From positions 62,001 to 126,000 of the forward strand of contig WIAF01000008.1 in the NCBI GenBank assembly GCA_014055465.1: 64,000 nt of DNA, in the 5' to 3' direction. Each line of letters opens with the position of its first letter. Position 1 is the first letter of the stretch. The notes under the pieces are model-generated. The model did no database searches. It was not told the origin of the DNA and saw only the letters and a list, made by a program, of their open reading frames with translations. The stretch comes from Nitrospira sp. CR1.1 (GTDB taxonomy: Bacteria; Nitrospirota; Nitrospiria; Nitrospirales; Nitrospiraceae). A program made the translations under genes and the position numbers. Positions 54,675-63,700 of this stretch are shown here, in pieces.

Positions 54675-54827
54675 ATGGTCGCACTCTTCTTTCTTCTACT
54701 CGGGGGCCTCGTCCTTCTCATCGCTGCCGGTCGCATCTGGATGAATGCAACTCCCGGAACCGTGAAGAAGACCAATTCGTCGGTAGCCGACAACCCAACT
54801 GTAGCCGAGCCGCGGCATACGGCCTGA
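54675..54827 (+). CDS. 50-residue single-span membrane protein
   Basis: The ATG at 54675 follows AGGAGGTG, a very strong ribosome site. The product is one hydrophobic helix (about residues 2-20, ALFFLLLGGLVLLIAAGRIW) and a polar Thr/Asn/Lys-rich tail. No family recognised. It has the same build and the same kind of leader as the protein at 55842: palindrome pair, about 120 bp, sigma-54 promoter, about 75 bp, start. This gives good reason to believe that a gene this short is real. Confidence 0.7.
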   Translation: MVALFFLLLGGLVLLIAAGRIWMNATPGTVKKTNSSVADNPTVAEPRHTA

Positions 54828-55012
54828 GACAACGCTTTATGCCGAAATGACTACTGACTTCATGGCACTCTTCTATGCCGCGGTGATGGAAAACCTGAAT
54901 TCGAGTCTGGCTGTACGCGCTAGCACGGTACGTGGTCGACCACGCTGGTGTTGTACCAATCTGAGGGAGAGTTTCCGGCATAATCGCCTTCTGACGGGGG
55001 AAAGAAGAGGCC

Positions 55013-55440
55013 GTGAAACGTCCGCGCTTCAGTGTCGGGCAGATCGTGGCCATACTTAGGCCGGCCGTGATGGGAGCCCGGTCGCGGATCGCATCCGCCA
55101 TCTCGGACTTGCCGAGCAGACCTTCTATCGATGGAAGCGGCGGGTACGCGGGGCTAGAATCCGGACAGGCCCGCCAATTCGAGCGATTCGACGAGGGGCA
55201 CGCCAAGCTGAAGCGGTTGGTGGCAGCCATGTGCCTGGACAGAGTGATGCTCCAGGACGTGCTCGCAACAAAATGGTACGGCCCTCGCACCGGCACACCG
55301 CCGTGCGGTATTGAGGCACCGCGGACCCGATCTTCGAACGTCTCGCCTGTCGCACGGTCCGCTGTGCAAGGGCCAGTTATCGCTATCGCAGTCGTCACCA
55401 TCCCCGCACAGAAATCGCGGGCCGCCCCTGGAGAATCCTC
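55013..55440 (+). pseudogene. IS3-family transposase remnant (OrfA and start of OrfB)
   Basis: The stretch reads in pieces as an IS3-type OrfA: KRPRFSVGQIVAIL from GTG 55013, then in another frame GLAEQTFYRWKRR, then back in the first frame YAGLESGQARQFERF...AKLKRLVAAMCLDRVMLQDVLATKW. Two compensating frame changes and missing codons break it. Near 55350-55400 another frame reads CARASYRYRSRHHP, like the start of OrfB. The remainder of the element and its end repeats are not recognisable. It is an old, inactive fragment, showing that this stretch has been open to insertion. Confidence 0.75.
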
Positions 55441-55594
55441 TCCTTGATCACGATTTCGCATTTAAAAAGCTGGGGCCTCCCGTAGCTCGATGTAACCGCT
55501 TCGGGCCGCCGTGCCGGTGAGCGCATCAGCCAGGTTATTTTCTTCGCGCAACCTTCTTGCTGTACTTCAACGAGACCGCCTCTGCCCGACTCCG

Positions 55595-55631
55595 GTATCC
55601 GATCAGATACGCCTTGCATCTGATCCGATAC
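55595..55631 (+). promoter_or_regulatory. Tandem palindrome element, copy 3 (upstream of small membrane protein 2)
   Basis: 55595-55610 reads GTATC-CGATCA-GATAC and 55616-55631 reads GCATC-TGATCC-GATAC, 21 bp apart. It is 117 bp before an exact sigma-54 promoter and 211 bp before the start at 55842. Confidence 0.8.
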
Positions 55632-55747
55632 AGTGAGACCGGCCACTCTCTTTCCTGCACGGTTCCCCCTGCGAGAAGCGAGTGTTCTCTCACCCGAATT
55701 TCAAAACATTTTGTCCGTCGCCCGGGAGTCGTGCGTACCACTCGTGG

Positions 55748-55763
55748 TGGCACGGCTGTTGCT
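55748..55763 (+). promoter_or_regulatory. Sigma-54 promoter for small membrane protein 2
   Basis: TGGCACGGCTGTTGCT is a full match to TGGCACG-N4-TTGCT, the best sigma-54 promoter in the window. It lies 79 bp before the start at 55842. Confidence 0.85.
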
Positions 55764-55841
55764 GCATCCGTAAGGTGGAGACACTTCTTAGGGCGGCTGC
55801 AGTACAAGACGTTCCCCCTTCGAGATAGAAAGGAGCCTGTC

Positions 55842-55967
55842 ATGGAACTCGTCATGGGCGGTCTCCTGGTAGGACTCAGTGGCATGTTGGCGGTACTGAT
55901 CGTCGCGGTATGGAAGGACAGCGCCTCTCATCGTGCCGAGACGCATCCGTCACAGCGGAGGATATAG
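55842..55967 (+). CDS. 41-residue single-span membrane protein
   Basis: The ATG at 55842 has AAAGGAG 7 bp upstream. The product is one helix (LVMGGLLVGLSGMLAVLIVAVW) with a short polar tail. No family recognised. Topology, size and the palindrome/sigma-54 leader match the gene at 54675, so the two may be diverged copies or functional counterparts. The ribbon-helix-helix gene lies 103 bp downstream and may be on the same transcript. Confidence 0.68.
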   Translation: MELVMGGLLVGLSGMLAVLIVAVWKDSASHRAETHPSQRRI

Positions 55968-56070
55968 CCGGCTGATTCTCCTTCGAAAACGCGTCGCCTC
56001 GTCGAGACGACGCAAGAACGGATCGAGAGGCGTACCCCTCCATACGCCTCTCGCGCAAAGGAGTTGCACA

Positions 56071-56352
56071 ATGAACCGATTCATCTACTTGAGACCGCAA
56101 AAGCGGCAACGCATGACCGTCAGCCTGCCGGCAGATCTTTTAGAACGCATGCGCGATGCCGCGTACTGGACCTCCGGGACCACCATGGCCGGCCTCATTT
56201 CGTCGGCGATTGAAGATCTGCTCCACCATCTGGAATCGCAAAACGGCCGCCCCTTCTCACCGCGGCTGCAAGACTTGAAACCAGGCCGGCCACGCTCCGG
56301 TAAGACGGATCAGCCGTCTGTATCTGAAACCATACAGCCTGTATCCCGTTAG
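56071..56352 (+). CDS. Ribbon-helix-helix DNA-binding protein
   Basis: The ATG at 56071 follows AAAGGAG. The 93-residue protein has the ribbon strand RQRMTVSLPADLLERMRDAAYW, then a helical part (TSGTTMAGLISSAIEDLLHHLE) and a basic tail FSPRLQDLKPGRPRSGK. This fits a ribbon-helix-helix fold regulator. No toxin-like partner is adjacent. A tandem palindrome element overlaps its stop codon. It could bind that element or just sit beside it; ribbon-helix-helix proteins do bind short repeated operators, but the sigma-54 promoters point to a different type of activator. Confidence 0.72.
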   Translation: MNRFIYLRPQKRQRMTVSLPADLLERMRDAAYWTSGTTMAGLISSAIEDLLHHLESQNGRPFSPRLQDLKPGRPRSGKTDQPSVSETIQPVSR

Positions 56353-56356
56353 ATAC
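56320..56356 (+). promoter_or_regulatory. Tandem palindrome element, copy 4 (upstream of TonB receptor)
   Basis: 56320-56335 reads GTATC-TGAAAC-CATAC and 56341-56356 reads GTATC-CCGTTA-GATAC, again 21 bp apart. The weaker palindrome comes first here, so the order is reversed relative to copies 1-3. It overlaps the stop of the ribbon-helix-helix gene and lies 217 bp before the receptor start. Confidence 0.78.
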
Positions 56357-56470
56357 GCACAGCACACTCGAACTTGCCAACGCACCCCTCTTTCTCGCAA
56401 CGCTCACCTAAATCGCGCGGATCTTTTCCGGAATCTTACCCCGCCATTTCTATCCCCACCAGCGTAGAGC

Positions 56471-56485
56471 AAGCATGCCTTTTGC
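56471..56485 (+). promoter_or_regulatory. Weak sigma-54-like promoter for TonB receptor
   Basis: AAGCAT-GCCTT-TTGC has the GC doublet and a GCA core but only one G of the -24 doublet. It is kept because it sits 115 bp after the palindromes and 88 bp before the start, matching the other copies. Confidence 0.4.
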
Positions 56486-56572
56486 GTGAGAGGGTCTTGA
56501 GCACGGCAGATCTCGCTCCATTTCTCTGTCAGACCACGTCCGATGCCGCCGCTAGAAGGCTCAAGGTATGCC

Positions 56573-58660
56573 ATGCGCACTCGGACCACACGAGCCGAAC
56601 CCATCATTCAATGTTCATCTTCAGCCACCCAAGCTGAGCATCTTTTGGCTGCACGACCCGCCAGCTCCCGCCGGCATCGCTATGCGCTCATACTGGGCAG
56701 AAGTCTCATGAGCCTCTGTTGGGCCATCGCCATCGAGGCTCACAATCCTTTTCCCTCCCATGCTGCTCCGGAAGAGGCCCCGGCAAGCGAAGAGCTTGAA
56801 CTGCTCAAAGAAGAAGAAACGGTCAGCATCGCCACCCGTCACGAACAGCCGATCTCGCAATCCCCCTCAAACGTTTATGTCATTACGGATGAGGACATCC
56901 GACACTCCGGTGCGACCGATCTCCCTTCCGTCCTTCGCCGCGTGCCCGGGCTGGATGTGATGCAGGTCACCGGAGCCGATTTTAATGTGAGCGCGCGAGG
57001 CGACAACCAGCTCTTCGCGAATAAAATCCTTGTCATGGTGGATGGTCGATCGATGTACATCGACGGCCAGGGCCTCGTCTTCTGGAAATCACTGCCGGTG
57101 ACGCTGCCGGAAATCAAACGCATTGAGGTACTCAAGGGACCTGCCTCCGTGGTCTACGGATTCAATGCCTTCGACGGGGTCATCAACATCATTACCAAGT
57201 CCGCACAGGAGATGAAGGGTACGACGCTGCAGTTCGGCGGCGGGGAGCTCGGGACCATTTCCAGCGCAGCCATCCAGGCGGGGTCGGCAGGCAAACTCGA
57301 CTATCGTTTGTCCATCGGGCATGACCAGAACCAGCAATGGCGGAACAATGACGCGCTGGCGTTCCGATCGAACAAATTCAACGTGCAAACACAATACAAC
57401 TTCTCGGGAGACGCCACCTTGCGCGTCGCGGGCGGATTCATCGATACAAACAGGTTTGACGGCCCCGTCTCAAATGTCCAGATCCCCCACTCGCAATTTA
57501 ATCAGGGTTATTCTGATGTCCATTACCAATACCGCAATTTCTCCGTGCGCGGCTGGTGGCAGGGCAACGACATCCCCGTCGACTCCGCCACGCACCCGCT
57601 CCTCAATCGATTCGTCCGGCAGACGAACGCGACGGGCGGGTCCAATGTGTCTTTCACCACGAACACCTATAACATCGAGGCCCAACACAGTCTCGACTTC
57701 AGTCCGACAAACCGGCTGAGTTACGGCGTCAACTACCGTTACAATTCCGTCGACGGCGCGGCTGTCTCGGAATTGGGCCGGGAAGATCGACTCGGATTCC
57801 ATCTGCAGGATGAGTGGAAGGTCCTGTCCTCGCTCACCCTGGTCGCGGGTATCCGCTACGACCTGCATACCCGAATCAACGGCACATGGAGTCCGCGGGT
57901 CGCCCTCATCTACAATCTGACTCCGGAACATACGTTTCGCATCAGCGGATCAGTCGCCTATCGGCCGCCGACGTTGTTCGAATCGAATCTTGACCTGCGC
58001 ATCTTGCCAACCGCCCCACCCCTGTTCGCACCCATTCCGCTCTTCGGTTCGCAGAAGCTCAATCCGGAACAGATTATTTCCTATGAAGCCGGGTACCAGG
58101 GCTGGTGGTTGAAACACCGGCTTCGGACCAGGCTTGATCTGTTCTTCAACCACCTCTCAGACCTGATCAATTTTCAAACCATCGGCGCCACGCGCACACT
58201 GGTGAATGGCGGGGAGGCCGACATTTACGGAACTGAAGCAGGGTTTGAATTTCTGGCGACCAGATGGTTGAGCGGATTTGCCAACGTGTCCTACCAAAAA
58301 ATCGGCCAGACCTTTACCGGCGTCTCGCGTCGAGGCGGACCCGACTGGAAAGCCAACGTCGGCCTTCGCGGCGACTGGGACAGCGGCCTCAATGGAGAAA
58401 TCGCGGTGCACTACGTCGCAGGCGCGACCTACCCGTTGATTGAACTGTTTACCGCGCTCGCTCCGGTACTGCCGACCGCCACCAGCCCGACGGTGGACAG
58501 TTACACCCTGCTCAACCTGCGAGGCGGTTACCGATTTTGGCATGACAAGGCTGAGGTCGCCATTGCCGTTTATAACGCCCTGAACGACCGGCACAAGGAG
58601 CATCCGTTGGGGGACACGCTGGGAAGCCGGGTCATGGGGTGGGTCACAGTGCGATATTGA
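56573..58660 (+). CDS. TonB-dependent outer-membrane receptor 1
   Basis: The ATG at 56573 gives 695 residues with a long N-terminal region and a hydrophobic signal segment (ALILGRSLMSLCWAIAIEA); an internal ATG at 56708 would give a shorter signal. ELLKEEETVSIA precedes the plug and may include the TonB-contact box. The plug is clear: NVYVITDEDIRHSGATDLPSVL, VLVMVDGRS-type strand, EVLKGPASVVYGFNAFDGVINIITK. The barrel ends with the Tyr of VTVRY, the typical outer-membrane signal. The family imports siderophores, cobalamin or other scarce solutes; the ligand is unknown. The next gene is a close paralogue 10 bp downstream. Confidence 0.92.
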   Translation: MRTRTTRAEPIIQCSSSATQAEHLLAARPASSRRHRYALILGRSLMSLCWAIAIEAHNPFPSHAAPEEAPASEELELLKEEETVSIATRHEQPISQSPSNVYVITDEDIRHSGATDLPSVLRRVPGLDVMQVTGADFNVSARGDNQLFANKILVMVDGRSMYIDGQGLVFWKSLPVTLPEIKRIEVLKGPASVVYGFNAFDGVINIITKSAQEMKGTTLQFGGGELGTISSAAIQAGSAGKLDYRLSIGHDQNQQWRNNDALAFRSNKFNVQTQYNFSGDATLRVAGGFIDTNRFDGPVSNVQIPHSQFNQGYSDVHYQYRNFSVRGWWQGNDIPVDSATHPLLNRFVRQTNATGGSNVSFTTNTYNIEAQHSLDFSPTNRLSYGVNYRYNSVDGAAVSELGREDRLGFHLQDEWKVLSSLTLVAGIRYDLHTRINGTWSPRVALIYNLTPEHTFRISGSVAYRPPTLFESNLDLRILPTAPPLFAPIPLFGSQKLNPEQIISYEAGYQGWWLKHRLRTRLDLFFNHLSDLINFQTIGATRTLVNGGEADIYGTEAGFEFLATRWLSGFANVSYQKIGQTFTGVSRRGGPDWKANVGLRGDWDSGLNGEIAVHYVAGATYPLIELFTALAPVLPTATSPTVDSYTLLNLRGGYRFWHDKAEVAIAVYNALNDRHKEHPLGDTLGSRVMGWVTVRY

Positions 58661-58670
58661 GTCGTGCGTC

Positions 58671-60704
58671 ATGCATTTTAAATTCAACGGAGTGTGGCAG
58701 ACGATGGTCGCGGCATTCCTGACGGCGAGTGTGAGCCATGGCGCCGCCGCCGAAGCCCCGCCCATGCGGCTTGAGGATTCCCTGGCCTTTTCTGCCAATA
58801 ACGATCTGGAGCTGCTTAAAGAAGAAGAAACCGTGAGCATCGCGTCACGGTACGAACAACCCATTTCACAGGCGCCTTCGAACGTGTATGTGATCACGGA
58901 CGAAGACATCCGCATGTCCGGCACGACCGATATCCCCACTTTGCTCCGGCGCATCCCCGGCATGGAAGTAATGCAGGCAAGCGCGGCCGACTTCAACGTC
59001 AGCGTGCGAGGCGACAACCAAACCAGCGCCAACAAACTGTTGGTGATGGTGGACGGACGATCCATTTATAACGATCTACAAGGGACCATCAACTGGAAAC
59101 TCCTACCGGTCACCTTGCCAGAAATCAAACGGATCGAAATCTTGAAGGGACCGGCTTCTGCCGTCTGGGGCTTCAACGCCTTCGACGGTGTGATCAATAT
59201 CATCACCAAATCGCCTGAGGAAATGAAAGGCACGACGTTACAATTTGGCGGGGGAAGCTACGGGACCATTACGGCTTCCGCGATCCAAGCCGGAACAATA
59301 GACAAGTTCGGCTATCGCCTGTCCATCGGCCACAATCAAAACGCCTCATGGAGCAACAGCAACGCCCTAGCCTTTCGCGACAATCTAGTCAATGTCTTGA
59401 CCGAATATGTCCTCTCATCGGACTCCAAGATTAGAATTTCCGGCGGCCTTGTCGACTCTAACGCCCAAAACCCCGTCGTCAGCCAGGACGTGACGATTTT
59501 AGACAAACCTGCTCAAGGTTATGCCAAGATTGAATATGAACGCCCGGATTTCTTCATCAGAGCATTTTGGAATCAAAACACAAGCACTGGGGTCTACCTA
59601 TTCCAGCCTTCTCTCGCACCTTTCCTGACTTACAGTTCGGGAAACGGGACACCAACCTCGATTTTTACGGCTAACACCTACAATGTCGATGTTCAACATT
59701 CGCCTGAAATCTTTTCGAGCAATCGCCTGACCTACGGCGTGAACTACCGCCTCAACACGCTTTCGAGCAATGCCATCACTCAATACACCACAGAAAACCG
59801 GCTCGGTTTCTTCATCCAGGATGAATGGAAAATTGCCGCGCCATTTACAGTTGTCGTCGGGGTTCGGTATGACTTGGACACGTTTATCAACCCGAGCATC
59901 AGCCCCCGCGTATCTCTATTCTATGCTCCATCCAACAATCATACGTTCCGACTGTCCGGTTCTGTGGCATATCGGCCACCGACCATGCTTGAAAACCAAT
60001 CGAATGCATTCGTAAACACGAATCCGCCTCTGCTGCCAATCGCCACTACTATCGCGGGAGGGCGAAATCTCTCACCTGAACAAATTGCTTCTTACGACCT
60101 GGGCTACCAAGGCTGGTATTGGCGCCATCGACTCCGGATCCGTGCCGACGTGTTCTACAATCACCTCTCAGACCTGATCAGCATTCGCAACCAATCCTCG
60201 ACACTGGCGGTCTTCAGCAACGACACCGGCTCGGCGGATATCTATGGCGGCGAGCTTGGGTTCGAAGTGCTGGCTACTAAATGGCTCACCGGTTTTGCCA
60301 ACTACTCATACCAGGATATCCACCAGACGTTCACCGGCCGTGTGCAACGCGCAGGGCCGCACAACAAGTTCAGCGTCGGATTGCGCGGCGAGTGGGACAA
60401 CGGCGTCAACGCCGAAACCATCTTCCATTACTATGGATCGGCCACATATCCGCCCGGGCAGTCATTTACCACGTTCTCTCAAGCCGGTCTCGTCACCCTC
60501 CCGAATCCGAACGTCGGTGCATACAACCTGCTCAACCTTCGAGCCGGTTATCGGTTCTGGCAGCAGAAGGCCGCCGCCGGGTACATGCGCGATGCGGAGG
60601 TGGCTGTCTCGGTCTTCAATGCGCTTAATGACGAACACAAGGAGCACCCGCTTGGCGACCTTATCGGCCGGCGGGTGATGGGCTGGCTGACTCTTCGGTT
60701 TTAA
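58671..60704 (+). CDS. TonB-dependent outer-membrane receptor 2 (paralogue)
   Basis: The 677-residue protein has a signal peptide (core MVAAFLTASVSHGAAA), the same ELLKEEETVSIA pre-plug segment as its neighbour, the plug (TDEDIRMSGTTDIPTLLRR, EILKGPASAVWGFNAFDGVINIITK) and a barrel ending in LTLRF. It is clearly a duplicate of the preceding gene, but the middle of the barrel (about 59340-60060) differs most and is more AT-rich, so the loops that bind ligand have diverged. It has no separate promoter of the sigma-54 type and is likely co-transcribed with receptor 1. Confidence 0.93.
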   Translation: MHFKFNGVWQTMVAAFLTASVSHGAAAEAPPMRLEDSLAFSANNDLELLKEEETVSIASRYEQPISQAPSNVYVITDEDIRMSGTTDIPTLLRRIPGMEVMQASAADFNVSVRGDNQTSANKLLVMVDGRSIYNDLQGTINWKLLPVTLPEIKRIEILKGPASAVWGFNAFDGVINIITKSPEEMKGTTLQFGGGSYGTITASAIQAGTIDKFGYRLSIGHNQNASWSNSNALAFRDNLVNVLTEYVLSSDSKIRISGGLVDSNAQNPVVSQDVTILDKPAQGYAKIEYERPDFFIRAFWNQNTSTGVYLFQPSLAPFLTYSSGNGTPTSIFTANTYNVDVQHSPEIFSSNRLTYGVNYRLNTLSSNAITQYTTENRLGFFIQDEWKIAAPFTVVVGVRYDLDTFINPSISPRVSLFYAPSNNHTFRLSGSVAYRPPTMLENQSNAFVNTNPPLLPIATTIAGGRNLSPEQIASYDLGYQGWYWRHRLRIRADVFYNHLSDLISIRNQSSTLAVFSNDTGSADIYGGELGFEVLATKWLTGFANYSYQDIHQTFTGRVQRAGPHNKFSVGLRGEWDNGVNAETIFHYYGSATYPPGQSFTTFSQAGLVTLPNPNVGAYNLLNLRAGYRFWQQKAAAGYMRDAEVAVSVFNALNDEHKEHPLGDLIGRRVMGWLTLRF

Positions 60705-60734
60705 CCTGTGCCCGACAACACTCGGGAGGATGCG

Positions 60735-63700
60735 ATGGCACCGGCAACACTGACTCATTCCATCCTGGTCGTGGACGACGATCCTGATATTGCGCTCGGG
60801 CTGCAGGATTTCCTCGATCACGACGGATATCAGGTAAACGTCGCGATGACCTGCGCGGAAGCGCTCGCGCAAGCCCAGGCCCATCACTACAATGCCGTGC
60901 TGCTCGACTTGGGGCTCCCGGACGGAGACGGCTCCTCCGTCCTGCTCACACTACAACAACAACAACCCCAACTGCCTGTCATTATCCTCACGGCTTACAC
61001 CAGCACCGACCGCACGGTCGGATCGCTGACCCAGGGCGCCTTTGCCTATCTGACAAAACCCTATAACCGGGATGAATTGCGCGCCGTCCTGCAACGGGCA
61101 GTCGGAGTTCAAGCCCTGGCCGTCAAAGCTGAACATGCCGAGCATGCCCTGCATGAGAGCGAAGCGCGATTTCGATCGCTGGTCGAAGCGGCGACCGACT
61201 CAATCGTCCTGGCCGATCACAACGGGCATATCCTGTCCTGGAACCGCGCCGCCGCGCAACTCTTCGGGTATACGGATGACGAAGTCCGCGGAAAGTCCCT
61301 TAGCATATTGATGCCGCCCCGCCACCGCGCCGCCCACGAGCGCGGGCTCGCGCGCGTCAGGGACACAGGAGAATCCCGCCTCATCGGCCACCTCGTCGAG
61401 CTGGAAGGGTTGCGGAAGGACGGAAGTGAATTCCCACTGGAACTCTCACTGGCCATGTGGAAGAGCGACGATGCCGTGTATTACAGCGGCATCATCCGCG
61501 ACATTACCCAACGACGCCGGGCAGAGGAAATTCTCGACCGCCTCCGCCATCTCCACGAGGTCATCCTCACGCAGGCCGGCGAAGGCATTTATGGCCTGAA
61601 CCGAGACGGAATGACGACCTTTGTCAACCCGACCGCAGCGGAATTTCTCGGCTACGAACCGTTCGAGCTGATCGACCAGCCGATGCACGGCCTGCTCCAT
61701 CATTCTCGATCCGACGGCAGCCCCTATCCGGCCGACCAGTGCCCGATTTACGCGTCACTGCAGGACGGCCTGGTTCATCGCGTGGCAAGCGATGTCTTCT
61801 GGCGAAAGGACGGTCGCCCAGTGCCGGTGGAGTATGTCAGTACGCCGATCATTGAAAAAGGTCACACGGCAGGCGCGGTGGTGGTGTTTCGCGATATCTC
61901 CGAACGCAAAGAAGCCGAGCGCGCGGTCGAGGAAAGCCAGGAGCGGTTCCGGCAACTGGCGGAACATATCCGGGAGGTGTTCTGGATCACCAATCCGGAA
62001 AAAACGCGCGTGGTCTATATCAGCCCCGGGTATGAAGCAATTTGGGGTCGTTCCTGCGACAGTCTCTACGCCCAGCCCGCGTCCTGGCTGGAAGCCATCC
62101 ATCCTGACGATCGGCCTCGAATAGAACAGGCCGCCATGAGCCGCCAGACCCTGGGCATCTACGATGAAACCTACCGCATTCTGCGTCCTGACGGATCCCT
62201 GCGATGGATCTGGGACCGTGCGTATCCGATCCGTGACGCCTCGGACAGGGTCTATCGGATCGTGGGATTTGCCGAGGATATTACCGAGCAGAAGAGGATT
62301 GAAGCGGAATTGATCGCCAGCGAGCGCCGATATCGAGCGCTGTTCGACGACAATCCCTCCATGTATTTCATGGTGGATGCGGCAGGGACCGTGCTCTCCG
62401 TCAATCGCTTTGGAGCCGAACAGTTGGGCTACGACGTGCATGATCTGATCGGAAGCTCTGTCGTGAACGTGTTCCATTCGGACGATCAAGAAGCCGTTCG
62501 CCGGAATCTCTCCGACTGCCTTTCCGATGTGGGACAACCCAAGCGGTGGGAACTTCGCAAAGTCAGGAAAGATGGCGATGTGATCTGGGTGAGAGAAACC
62601 GCTCAGGCCGTGCGAGGCGATGACCAGGCTCCGGTGGTCTTGATCGTCTGCGAAGACATCACCGCCATGAAAGAGGCTGAAATTGCCCTTCATGACAGTG
62701 AAGAGTTCAAAAACCAGATCCTGCGTAGCAGCGCAGACTGTATCAAAGTCCTCGATCTCGAAGGACGGCTGCAATACATGAATGATGCCGGTCAGCGGCT
62801 CCTGGAGATCAGCGATCTCACCAAGTACACCAACAAACCCTGGTCGGAATTTTGGGAAGGTGACGATCGCGATGCGGCGTTAGCCGCCTTGGAAGCGGCC
62901 AAGGCCGGGGACATCGGAAAATTCGTCGGACTCTGCCCGACCACGGGCGGACAAGCAAAGTGGTGGGATGTGCAAGTCACGCCCATGCTCGACACGCAAG
63001 GATATTCCCGGCGTCTCCTAGCCATCTCGCGCGATATCACCGCCTACAAACAGGTCCAGGAATCCCTGCGCTCCAGCGAGGAACGGCTGGAACACGTCAT
63101 TCGCGGCTCTCACGACGGATTCTGGGACGGCCACGTGCTGCCGGGACATCCCTGGTATGCCCCGATCACCCCTGTCTGGTGGTCTCCTCGCGTGCGCGAA
63201 ATGCTGGGATACAATGAGGAAGAGTTCCCTGACATTCTGGACAGTTGGGCGTCCCGATTGCACCCCGACGATCGAGCGGAAGTTTTCGCGCGGCTGACTG
63301 CCTGCATGGAACAAGGCATTTCCCACTACGATGTCGAGTACCGGCTCTTGAACAAGCACCATGACTACCAATGGTTTCACGCGCGCGCGGAAGTGGTCCA
63401 GCGGGATGCGAAGGGACGCGCCGTCAGGATGGCCGGCGCCTTGCAAGATATTACCGACCGCAAACGAACTGAAGCCCGATTGCGCCTCAGCGAAGAACGA
63501 TTGCGTATGGCCCTCACCTCGTCGGAGTTCGGCATCTGGGACTGGGATGTGGCCTCGGACCGTCTCTATTGGTCCGAAGACGTCGAGATGCTGTTCGGCT
63601 TGGCCCCGGGATCTTTTCCCGGCACCTATACCGCCTATATCGGATTGATCTACCTGCTTGATCGCGGATCTACCCTCACCCGCCTCGAACTCAGTCTTCG

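Noticed and set aside
54847..55059. A 70-codon frame before the IS3 remnant
   Set aside because: No ribosome site and no recognisable family; it runs into the transposase remnant in another frame.
56071..56352. Antitoxin of a toxin-antitoxin pair
   Set aside because: The ribbon-helix-helix fold would fit, but no toxin-sized frame follows or precedes it in the usual overlap; the next gene is a TonB receptor.
56357..56573. Cobalamin or other riboswitch upstream of the TonB receptor
   Set aside because: The leader is about 200 bp, which suggested a riboswitch, but I found no B12-box-like segment or other conserved core. The palindrome/sigma-54 layout shared with unrelated genes explains the length better.
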